This document shows positions 35,526 through 42,666 of a DNA stretch of 64,000 nucleotides, in pieces. The notes below the pieces were generated by a model. The model was not told the DNA's origin and made no database searches. It saw only the letters and a list, made by a program, of their open reading frames with translations. Position numbers and translations under genes: made by a program. The stretch lies in contig JANYIN010000075.1 of assembly GCA_025362035.1 (NCBI GenBank), positions 1 through 64,000 of the forward strand, given 5' to 3'. Position 1 is the stretch's first letter, and the number at the start of each line of letters is the position of its first letter. This DNA is from Gemmatimonadaceae bacterium. Lineage in GTDB: Bacteria; Gemmatimonadota; Gemmatimonadetes; Gemmatimonadales; Gemmatimonadaceae.

Positions 35526-36440
35526 TCAAGCGTGCAGGGTCTCAGCTGAGGCGCATTCGTTCTCGAGTTGCAGAGTGACATGCGTGATGCCGAATCGTTC
35601 CCTCAAGCTCGCGCACAGTTCCGGCAGCACGTCGCGGTCGGGCCTCGTGCTGTCGACGGAAACGTGCGCCGAGAGTGAAATCCGACCGCTCGTGATGGAC
35701 CAGATGTGCAGATCGTGCACCGCCTGGACGCCGGCAACGTCCGCCAGCGCATTGCGAACGCGATCGGGGTCGATGCCCGTCGGCGTGCCCTCCATCAGGA
35801 CTTCCACACTCTCCTTGAGGAGCGCCCAGGCGGACCAGCACACCAGCATCGCGATGACGACGGACGCGACGGGATCGGCCGCGCGCCAACCAAGGAATGC
35901 GACTGCTGCGCCAGCGGCCACGGTGCCGATGTTGCCCACGGCGTCGGTGGCGACGTGGAGCCACGCTCCACGCACGTTCAGGTTCTCGTGGCGGCCTCCG
36001 TTCAGCACCCACATCCCCGCGATATTGATGATGAACCCGCCTGCGGCAATGGCCATGACGGCTCGGCCGTGGACGTCGGGGGGTGCATGCAACCGCTGAA
36101 ACGCCTCGAAACTTACCCAAACAGAAATGGTGATCAGCGTGGCCGCGTTAGCGAGCGCAGCAAGAATCTCAGTGCGATAGTAGCCATACGAACGGGTGGG
36201 CGTCGCGGCGCGCCGCGAAATCCAGGCGGCAAACAGGCTGAGCCCGAGCGCTGCGACGTCGCTGAGCATGTGCCCCGCATCCGCGATGAGCGCAAGCGAA
36301 TGGGAGTACCATCCTCCAACAGCTTCCGCCAGCATGTAGATCGCCGTAAGAACCAGTACTACGATGAGACGTCGCGCGTTGTTGCCGGCATCAGGATGAG
36401 AATGCCCATGCTGGTGCGCGTGTCCGTGATGATGAGCCAT
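35526..36440 (-). CDS. Cation diffusion facilitator (CzcD/ZitB-like Zn/Co exporter)
   Basis: A 304-residue inner-membrane antiporter expelling divalent metal. It has a His-rich cytosolic N-terminus (HHHGHAHQHGHSH), six hydrophobic helices, and the two metal-site motifs HxxxD in helix 2 (DAGHMLSDV) and HxxxD in helix 5 (HVATDAVGN), the pattern of zinc/cobalt CDF proteins. The cytosolic C-terminal domain (VRNALADVAGVQAVHDLHIWSITSG) is the ferredoxin-like dimer part, with its typical HDLHIW. The marR gene lies 73 bp upstream on the same strand. Confidence 0.95.
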   Translation of the reverse strand: MAHHHGHAHQHGHSHPDAGNNARRLIVVLVLTAIYMLAEAVGGWYSHSLALIADAGHMLSDVAALGLSLFAAWISRRAATPTRSYGYYRTEILAALANAATLITISVWVSFEAFQRLHAPPDVHGRAVMAIAAGGFIINIAGMWVLNGGRHENLNVRGAWLHVATDAVGNIGTVAAGAAVAFLGWRAADPVASVVIAMLVCWSAWALLKESVEVLMEGTPTGIDPDRVRNALADVAGVQAVHDLHIWSITSGRISLSAHVSVDSTRPDRDVLPELCASLRERFGITHVTLQLENECASAETLHA

Positions 36441-36513
36441 GCCAATATTCTGAAGGATTGTTCACGTGCGGTGGACCGCCGGCGTCTCCGCGCGGCAGCG
36501 GTGAATCGATTCT

Positions 36514-36951
36514 TCAGCCCTCCCGGAGCGTCTGCAACTGGCGAGCGAGCTCAGCGCGCGCTGCGACTCCAAGCCGGTGATCGAGCGCTCGCTCGTGATC
36601 GGCCAAGAGGGTGGCAGCGCGCTCGTATGCCGCACGCCCGTGCGCGGTGACCGTGGCGCGAATCGTCCGACGGTCGTCCGGATCGGGTGCCCGGGCGACG
36701 AAGCCATCAGTCTCCAGCCGATCGACGATCTGCGTCACGTTCGACTTCCCGCAGCAGTGGCGCTCGGCGAGCTGAGACAGGGTGAGGGGCTCGGCGGCAA
36801 GCACCAGATGCCGGAGTGCGCCCAGCTTCGCGAGCGATAGGCCAACCTCCGCAAGGGCCCCTTCGGCTCGCGCTTCGACGGCACGAGCGGCATCGAGGAG
36901 AAGCAAGGTCAGTGCGCAACCCTTGGGAGTGCCGTGGCAATCGTCGGTCAT
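36514..36951 (-). CDS. MarR-family regulator with cysteine pairs, upstream of the metal exporter
   Basis: A 145-residue winged-helix regulator: LSLAKLGALRHLVLAAEPLTLSQLAERHCCGKSNVTQIVDRLETDGFVARAPDPDDRR is the DNA-binding core with a normal wing. Unusual are four cysteines: two at the N-terminus (DDCHGTPKGCAL) and a CC pair just before the recognition helix (ERHCCGKSN). Together with the downstream CDF exporter this suggests a metal- or thiol-responsive repressor; neither is shown. A symmetric site stands 33 bp upstream. The start giving MTDDC was preferred to the longer track ORF. Confidence 0.9.
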   Translation of the reverse strand: MTDDCHGTPKGCALTLLLLDAARAVEARAEGALAEVGLSLAKLGALRHLVLAAEPLTLSQLAERHCCGKSNVTQIVDRLETDGFVARAPDPDDRRTIRATVTAHGRAAYERAATLLADHERALDHRLGVAARAELARQLQTLREG

Positions 36952-36983
36952 ACGGAAGGCTACGAGGCAACGCGCCGCTGAGT

Positions 36984-36998
36984 CAACCCGTAGGGTTG
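36984..36998. promoter_or_regulatory. Candidate MarR operator
   Basis: CAACCC-GTA-GGGTTG, a perfect 6-bp inverted repeat around a 3-bp centre, between the marR start and the divergent lipoprotein gene. Its position suggests the binding site of the adjacent regulator. Confidence 0.6.
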
Positions 36999-37104
36999 CG
37001 AACCGAGTAGAATTTGTCGGGGCTTGGCGCTTGCACTCTGGGTCGCTACGATCCGCAAAGGATTCAGTCTTTCGCGTTCCCACCGTCTTTCAAAGTTCGG
37101 TCCC

Positions 37105-38241
37105 ATGATCCGATCTGTGGTTCTTCGGCGCACCGCGCCAATCGTCCTGGCAGTCGTAGGCGCTTGTTTGGTCGGCTGTGCCGACAAGAACGTTCCGCCT
37201 GCCGCCGCGGCAGTGGGCGGGGGTAACGTCGCCTCCGGTGAAGTCGGTCTCGATGCGGCGGCAACGCAGTCACGCGCGACTTCGGGAGCCGGCCATTCGT
37301 CGGACACGGGCAGCGCGCGTTCGCGTGACGCACAGTTGCCCGTGCGCAACGTGCCCAAGCGCTCGCACCAGGATAGCGTCGCGCTCGCCAGCATGTCGAG
37401 GCCTGACAGCGCGCTCGACAGGCTTTGGCCCGTAAAGATGCCAGAGCCACTTCCGGGCGCGGTGCTGCCCGCCAAACGAATCGTTGCCTTCTACGGAAAT
37501 CCGCTCTCCAAGAAAATGGGCGTGCTCGGCGAGTATCCCAAAGACGAGATGCTGGCCAAGCTTGACCGTGAAGCGGCTCAATGGGCGAAGGCTGACCCCT
37601 CGCATCCGGTCCAGCAAGCGCTGCACTTGATCGTAACCGTCGCGCAGGGCGCGCCTGGCAAGGCAGGCTTGTATCGCCTCCAGCACCGGGACACGATGGT
37701 AAAGGAGATCTACTCGTGGGCCCGTGCGAAACATGCGCTCCTCTTCCTCGACGTGCAGGTCGGAAAGAGCACGGTGCAAGCCGAGGTGCCGCGGCTGCGT
37801 GAATTCCTGTCCAATCCCGACGTGCACCTCGCGTTGGACCCGGAGTTCTCGATGGCGCCCAGTGGGGCTATTCCCGGAAAGAAGATCGGAACGCTGGACG
37901 CCAAGGACATCAACTGGGCCGTGAACTTCCTGGACGGGATCGCGCGGGAGAAGAACTTACCGCCCAAGATTCTCGTCGTGCACCGGTTCACGAGAAAGAT
38001 GGTCACCAACGCGACGAACATTCACTTCACGCCGCACGTCCAGGTCGTCATGGATATGGATGGATGGGGACCACCCTGGCTGAAATTCGATTCGTACCAC
38101 GACTACGTGAAGAAAGAGCCGGTACAGTTCACGGGGTTCAAGCTTTTTTTTCACAACGACAGCAAGAAGGGGGGTGAATTGCTCACGCCGGCGGAAGTGC
38201 TGAGACTCAATCCGCGGCCATTATACATCCAGTACCAGTAG
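37105..38241 (+). CDS. Exported lipoprotein of unknown function, TIM-barrel-like
   Basis: I do not recognise a named family. The 378-residue product has a signal peptide with lipobox CLVGC, a low-complexity Ala/Ser linker to about residue 95, then a single domain whose alternating strands and helices (RIVAFYGNP, ALLFLDVQVG, VHLALDPEFSM, INWAVNFLDGIA, KILVVHRFT, VQVVMDMDGWG, FTGFKLFFHND) look like a TIM barrel. DPEF and the strand-end acids would suit a glycoside-hydrolase-like active site, which is inference. It is divergent from the marR-CDF operon and convergent with the membrane protein gene. Confidence 0.78.
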   Translation: MIRSVVLRRTAPIVLAVVGACLVGCADKNVPPAAAAVGGGNVASGEVGLDAAATQSRATSGAGHSSDTGSARSRDAQLPVRNVPKRSHQDSVALASMSRPDSALDRLWPVKMPEPLPGAVLPAKRIVAFYGNPLSKKMGVLGEYPKDEMLAKLDREAAQWAKADPSHPVQQALHLIVTVAQGAPGKAGLYRLQHRDTMVKEIYSWARAKHALLFLDVQVGKSTVQAEVPRLREFLSNPDVHLALDPEFSMAPSGAIPGKKIGTLDAKDINWAVNFLDGIAREKNLPPKILVVHRFTRKMVTNATNIHFTPHVQVVMDMDGWGPPWLKFDSYHDYVKKEPVQFTGFKLFFHNDSKKGGELLTPAEVLRLNPRPLYIQYQ

Positions 38242-38278
38242 GCTCGGCAACACGACCCAGCACGAAACGCAAAGGAAT

Positions 38279-39016
38279 TTAGAGCGTATTCACCGCCCTC
38301 GCAGCGATGAGCACGATAGACGAAAACGAAATGAACGCCTGCATCATCATCGCGATCTTGGCCCATTTCGTGAGGACGGGGGCATCCGTCGGCGAGAATG
38401 CGGTGCTCGTGTTGAACGCTACGAAGAGGTAGTCCACGAAGGTCGGGCGCCAGAGTTCCTCGCGAGCCATTGTCGTGTCCGCGCCGCTGGAGGCGCTGAG
38501 CGTCATCTGGGGAAAGAGGAACGCGCCCGCCGTATGCGATTCTCGACGTTCCCGTGCGTTTGGCCCTCCGGCATCGAGCCGCCAGTAGACGATGGCGAAC
38601 ACGACGACGTTGGTAGCCCAGATCACCGCCGCGGACCGGAGCAGGTCGATGGCCTTTGCGTGCCCCGCGATCAGGGCAACCACCAGAGTACCGGAGCTCC
38701 AGAGCAGCCCGCCGGTGAGCACGACAAGGATCGTATAGCCAAGCGCGTTGTTGAGATCGTGCCGGCCGCGCGCGCGCACTGCCGCGGCAGCAACGGACAG
38801 CGCGCCAATCGTGGCGGCGAGGATCCACGGCGGGCCCGCTCGAAGCGTGTCCGGAAGGGCAAAGTGCAGCGCGACCGCGGCCGCGGTCGCGATGAACGCG
38901 GGCCAGCGGCCTTCCGGACGCTCGACTTCGGGCGAATGAACCTTCAATCGGCGCTCGTCGTGCCTGGATGATGCGGAATGATGCTGCGTAGCGAACCCGC
39001 GTCTTGCAGGATTCAA
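38279..39016 (-). CDS. Integral membrane protein with a channel-like C-terminal hairpin
   Basis: A 245-residue protein with about six hydrophobic segments. The last 60 residues (DYLFVAFNTSTAFSPTD, then LTKWAKIAMMMQAFISFSSIVLIAARAVN) have the length and order of a potassium-channel pore helix, filter and inner helix, but the GYGD filter is replaced by STAFSPTD, so potassium selectivity is not supported. I have no function for this family. It is the last gene of the sigma-factor/redox run, beginning 10 bp after the molybdoenzyme stop. Confidence 0.75.
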   Translation of the reverse strand: MNPARRGFATQHHSASSRHDERRLKVHSPEVERPEGRWPAFIATAAAVALHFALPDTLRAGPPWILAATIGALSVAAAAVRARGRHDLNNALGYTILVVLTGGLLWSSGTLVVALIAGHAKAIDLLRSAAVIWATNVVVFAIVYWRLDAGGPNARERRESHTAGAFLFPQMTLSASSGADTTMAREELWRPTFVDYLFVAFNTSTAFSPTDAPVLTKWAKIAMMMQAFISFSSIVLIAARAVNTL

Positions 39017-39026
39017 ACCGCCGCCG

Positions 39027-39737
39027 TCACGTCCCGCCGAACCACTCGTATCCCAAATCGCTCCAATAACCTCCGTTCCGTTGCGGCATGAAGACGATGC
39101 GAGTGAGGTACTTCGTGTTCTTGTAGCCGAGCTTCACGGGCGAGTGTACGCGCGCGGGGGCGCCGTGTCCGGGCGTGAGAAGACGCCCGTCCATACCGTA
39201 CGCCACGAGCGTCTGCGCGTGCATCGCGCTCGCCATGTCCCAGCTTTCGTGGTAGTCCTTGTCGAAACCAGCGAAATCCACGTACTGCGCATCGCTGGTC
39301 GCACCCGCCAGTCTTGCGAGGTCACTGACACGAACCCCGGACCATTCGGCCCGCGCGTTCCAGCCCTCTACGCAAAAGTGATCGACCTTCTGCGTGATCC
39401 GCGGTAGTCTCACCAAGTCGTTCAGCGTCAGGGAAAGAGGGGTACGGACAGCGCCGGAGACTTCAAGACGCCATACGCCTCTCGCGCTGGCATCCCAGAC
39501 GGGCACAGCGTCGGATATGAAATACTTGGGGAAATCCGTGCCCGCCACGCGCGCAGAGCCGGGTACGTCGTCCATGGACGCGTGCCGAAACAGCCCACGC
39601 TCGAGACCTTCGTTCTTCCGCTCGACGAGATCCAGCAGCTTGGCGGCGCGCTCCGGGTTCGCATTGCACGCAGTCAGCAGTGCGCCTGAGATGGACGCAG
39701 CGGAGACGCTGAGGAAGCGACGGCGATCGATGCTCAT
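39027..39737 (-). CDS. YedY/sulfite-oxidase-fold molybdopterin oxidoreductase (Tat-exported)
   Basis: A 236-residue periplasmic molybdoenzyme. The twin-arginine-type leader (DRRRFLSVSAASISGALLTAC) also ends in a lipobox-like ALLTAC. The Mo-ligand Cys is in VDHFCVEGWNARAEWSGV, and the sulfite-oxidase fold continues with ARLAGA, DKDYHESWD, VAYGMDGRLLTPGHGAPARV and KYLTRIVF. In MsrP/YedY such an enzyme repairs methionine sulfoxide using electrons from a membrane heme protein. Here the partner is the cytochrome b encoded immediately upstream with a 4-nt overlap (ATGA). Sulfite or another substrate remains possible. Confidence 0.88.
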   Translation of the reverse strand: MSIDRRRFLSVSAASISGALLTACNANPERAAKLLDLVERKNEGLERGLFRHASMDDVPGSARVAGTDFPKYFISDAVPVWDASARGVWRLEVSGAVRTPLSLTLNDLVRLPRITQKVDHFCVEGWNARAEWSGVRVSDLARLAGATSDAQYVDFAGFDKDYHESWDMASAMHAQTLVAYGMDGRLLTPGHGAPARVHSPVKLGYKNTKYLTRIVFMPQRNGGYWSDLGYEWFGGT

Positions 39738-40474
39738 GACGGTGGCCCTTCCGTGTCCGGCGCCGCAGGAACTGACGGCCCAAGGAGATGGTAGAATGGC
39801 CGCGCATTGCGGGCTTCAGGCGACCGCTCGCGGTTGTACCAGCCGGTGACAATTGATCGCAGCGAGTACGGATCGACCGCGAATACCATAAAGACGTGAA
39901 CCAGAGCAAGCGCGAGCAGGAGCACCATTCCGGCGAAGTGAACGAATCGGGCCCACTTGTAGTTCACGAACATCGCCGTCATGAAGCCGAACGTGATCGG
40001 TTTCCAGATGGCCAGTCCGCTGAGCACTATGACGATCCCAAGCAATGGCATCGCAAAGTATGCCATTTTCTGCAACGCGTTATGCTTGCCCCCGACGGGA
40101 TGATTCTTCCTGACGAACAGGTAAAACTTGATCATCTCAATTGCATCGCGCGCGTCACCTGTGCGCGGCACGACGTCTCGCCATTCGCCGTGGAGAAAGA
40201 GGAAGGCGAGGTAGACAAAGCCATTCGCCACGAGCAGCCACATCGCGGCAAAGTGCCAATGTCGGGCTCCCCCCAACCACCCGCCGAAGGTGAGCCACGC
40301 CGGAATCGCGTGGCCCTCCCAAGGATTCAGCGAAAAGGACTCGCCAGGACGGGCGAAGGCCGGATGTGCGTTGAAGATGCGCATCCCGCTACCTGCCATG
40401 ATGACGATCGCGACGACGTTGACCCAGTGGGTAAGCCGTATCACCCAGTGGTTCCGCTTGACGAGCTCCGTCAT
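39734..40474 (-). CDS. Cytochrome b561/Ni-Fe-hydrogenase-type membrane cytochrome b
   Basis: A 246-residue heme membrane protein with four main hydrophobic helices. Candidate heme ligands are His in IRLTHWVNVVAI (helix 1), HWHFAAMWLLVANGF (helix 2) and FVHFAGMVLLLALALVHVFMV (helix 4). This is the transmembrane subunit type that passes quinol electrons to periplasmic molybdoenzymes or hydrogenases. Its stop overlaps the start of the molybdoenzyme gene, so it is very likely the redox partner. The CcdA-Trx gene ends 3 bp upstream of its start. Confidence 0.9.
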   Translation of the reverse strand: MTELVKRNHWVIRLTHWVNVVAIVIMAGSGMRIFNAHPAFARPGESFSLNPWEGHAIPAWLTFGGWLGGARHWHFAAMWLLVANGFVYLAFLFLHGEWRDVVPRTGDARDAIEMIKFYLFVRKNHPVGGKHNALQKMAYFAMPLLGIVIVLSGLAIWKPITFGFMTAMFVNYKWARFVHFAGMVLLLALALVHVFMVFAVDPYSLRSIVTGWYNRERSPEARNARPFYHLLGPSVPAAPDTEGPPS

Positions 40475-40477
40475 TTC

Positions 40478-41743
40478 CTAGTGGTCCCCGCGTGTTGCGG
40501 CACCGTCGCGTTCCGCGAGCAGCGTCGCAACGACCCGGTCCTGATCCTCGTAGCGCCCTTCGCCGAAATGGTAGAAGCGCATCCTGCCGGCGGCGTCTGC
40601 ATAATACATAGCCGGCCAGTACTGGTTGTGAAACGCCTTCCAGATCCGGTTCTCGTTGTCGATAACGACGGGGAATTCGATGCCGAGCTTCTTCACCTCG
40701 TTCCGCACGTTCTCAGGTAGTCGTTCGTGGGCGAATTCCGGCGTGTGGACGCCGACCACGACGAATCCGCGATTCTTGTACTTCGCATACAGGTCCTTCA
40801 CGTGCGGCAACGCATTGAGGCAGTTATAACATCCGAAGGTCCAGAATTCCACCAGCACCACTTTCCCGTGAAGGCCCTCCGGCGTCAGCATCGGGGAATT
40901 GATCCACTCCGAGCCGCCATCAAATCCCGGGAGAGTGCCGTCGAGGGACTGCAGGCTGATCCGCGAGCGACGCGCATCCTCGGCTGCGGCGAACGCATCG
41001 AGCGAGAGCCCCACGTCCGGCCCTGCGGCCGAGTGTGGCGCAAGGTGATTCACGAGCACCTCCTCGGCCCGCGCCGTCTGTACCAGGCCGCCCTTTGCGA
41101 AGATAGCGCGGTCCCAGCCAAAGAAGATGGCGACGACGGTCACGATCGTCGCGGCGCCCAGGAACCGGCGAACGACGACATCAGCCGCGCCCGCGCGCTT
41201 GATGCGGGTGAGCAGCCGTGAACCCAGCGACATGACAACAGCGAGTGACATGATGGCTCCCAACGCAAAGGTGAGGAACAATAGCGCGGCGCGTTCGGTG
41301 TCGGCGGAAGCGGCCGCAAGCAGCAGTCCGAGTATCGGGCCCGCACACGGAGCCCACAGCATTCCGATCGCCATCCCGACGACGACGTTGCGAATTGGAG
41401 CGGCAGATCTCTCGTCGCTCCGCGACATGAGGGCGGCGCCGAGGCGAGGGGCGGGTCGGGAAACAAGCTCGGCAGTCCGCGTGGACATCAGGGTCGCCCC
41501 GACGAGACCAAGCAGCGCGAGCGATACATACCGCGTGATCTCATTCGCGATGAGGAGCCAGTGCACGGTGGCCGTGGCAACGAGCGCAGCGACCGTGAAG
41601 GCGATGCCAAGTCCGACGAGCAACGATGCTGTCTCGATCGCGTTGGAGCGCCCGGCGCGCGAAAAGACCAGTGGAATGACGGGCAGGATACACGGGCTCA
41701 GGATCGTGAGGACGCCGCCCAGGAACGCCAGCGTCAGCAGCAT
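40478..41743 (-). CDS. CcdA/DsbD-like membrane reductase fused to a thioredoxin-like domain
   Basis: A 421-residue fusion that carries reducing power across the inner membrane. Residues 1-225 are a CcdA unit with six helices and the two active-site cysteines in LSPCILP and WAPCAGP. After a linker, residues about 285-420 are a TlpA/thioredoxin domain with CxxC as FGCYNCLN, an atypical CYNC also seen in DipZ-type fusions. It would keep periplasmic thiols or cysteine ligands reduced. Its ATG overlaps the anti-sigma stop by 1 nt (TGATG). The track's 59-residue extension is an out-of-family overlap and was dropped. Confidence 0.93.
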   Translation of the reverse strand: MLLTLAFLGGVLTILSPCILPVIPLVFSRAGRSNAIETASLLVGLGIAFTVAALVATATVHWLLIANEITRYVSLALLGLVGATLMSTRTAELVSRPAPRLGAALMSRSDERSAAPIRNVVVGMAIGMLWAPCAGPILGLLLAAASADTERAALLFLTFALGAIMSLAVVMSLGSRLLTRIKRAGAADVVVRRFLGAATIVTVVAIFFGWDRAIFAKGGLVQTARAEEVLVNHLAPHSAAGPDVGLSLDAFAAAEDARRSRISLQSLDGTLPGFDGGSEWINSPMLTPEGLHGKVVLVEFWTFGCYNCLNALPHVKDLYAKYKNRGFVVVGVHTPEFAHERLPENVRNEVKKLGIEFPVVIDNENRIWKAFHNQYWPAMYYADAAGRMRFYHFGEGRYEDQDRVVATLLAERDGAATRGDH

Positions 41744-41994
41744 CACGGCGCGCGCATCCCTTCGGCCTCCAGCGCGGCGACGACGCGGGCGCGCAGCGGC
41801 TCGACGTCCAGCGACACTGCTCCAGAGCGCTGGATCGCTTCGAGAAAGACGCGCGCGAAGTCGAAGTGCGACGTGCAATTCGTACAAGCGTCGAGATGCG
41901 CAACGACTCGAACCTGCCACTCGTCTGGCAGCGCGCCATCGAGGTAGGGCCAGAGTTGCCGGACGATCTCACGGCAGTCGTCAAGTCGTGACAT
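41743..41994 (-). CDS. Zinc-type anti-sigma factor (zf-HC2)
   Basis: An 83-residue cytosolic protein with the ZAS motif HLDACTNC (HxxxCxxC) after an N-terminal helix containing another Cys (DDCREIV). Such anti-sigma factors hold an ECF sigma factor and, in RsrA-like cases, release it when the zinc-bound thiols are oxidised. It has no membrane helix. The gene overlaps the sigma gene by 14 nt and the CcdA-Trx gene by 1 nt, so production is tightly coupled. Redox sensing fits the neighbours but is inferred. Confidence 0.9.
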   Translation of the reverse strand: MSRLDDCREIVRQLWPYLDGALPDEWQVRVVAHLDACTNCTSHFDFARVFLEAIQRSGAVSLDVEPLRARVVAALEAEGMRAP

Positions 41995-42607
41995 GTGGAC
42001 CTCCGAATGGCTGAACGGGAGTCGCGGCCGCCGGACCGCCGGTGACGTGGAATCCCGCATCGATGGCATACCGAATCAGGGACTGCTGCAGCTGGCGGCG
42101 TGCGCGATACAGGCGCGAACGAACGGTGCCGACCGGAATGCCGAGGGCATCCGCGGCCTCCTCGTACTTGCGGTCCTGCACGTCCACCAGTCGAACAACG
42201 TCCCGAAACGGGGGATCGAGGGCATCAATCGCGTTGTTCATCGCCGGCGCGAGATCCAGTCGCGCGAACATGTCCTCCACGCCGTTTTCGCGCGCGAGGG
42301 CGTGAAGCTTGACTGCGGCAAGAGTTTCGAGATCCATGTCGCCTCCCACCGCGGTGGTCCAGCGCTCGCGCGCGCGTTGCGCAAAAAACGTGTTGCGACA
42401 GATCGCCGACAGCCACCGCCGGCAGTCGCTTCCCGGCACGAACGTGCTCCAATGGCGGAACGCCTTGAGAAAAGTGTCCTGTACGAGATCGTCCGCATCG
42501 GACGCGTCGTGCGTGAGCGCCCGCGCAACGCGCGCGATCGCGGGCAGCAACGGCAGCGCTAACCGGGCGAATTCCGCATCGCGCATTTCGTGAGAATCGG
42601 GACCCAT
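41981..42607 (-). CDS. ECF-type RNA polymerase sigma factor
   Basis: A 208-residue group-4 sigma factor. Region 2 is visible in THDASDADDLVQDTFLKAFRHWSTFVPGSDCRRWLSAICRNTFFAQRARER and region 4 in IDALDPPFRDVVRLVDVQDRKYEEAADALGIPVGTVRSRLYRARRQLQQSL. An insert of about 45 residues between regions 2 and 4 is longer than average. The start may instead be the ATG giving MRDAEF. It heads a run with its anti-sigma factor and redox genes, and begins 60 bp after the glucan synthase stop on the same strand. Autoregulation is usual for the class. Confidence 0.93.
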   Translation of the reverse strand: MGPDSHEMRDAEFARLALPLLPAIARVARALTHDASDADDLVQDTFLKAFRHWSTFVPGSDCRRWLSAICRNTFFAQRARERWTTAVGGDMDLETLAAVKLHALARENGVEDMFARLDLAPAMNNAIDALDPPFRDVVRLVDVQDRKYEEAADALGIPVGTVRSRLYRARRQLQQSLIRYAIDAGFHVTGGPAAATPVQPFGGPHVTT

Positions 42608-42666
42608 GCAGCCAATAGCGCACGCGGCGGAAAAGAGTTCCGTCGGCCGGCGGCGGCAATGTGACG

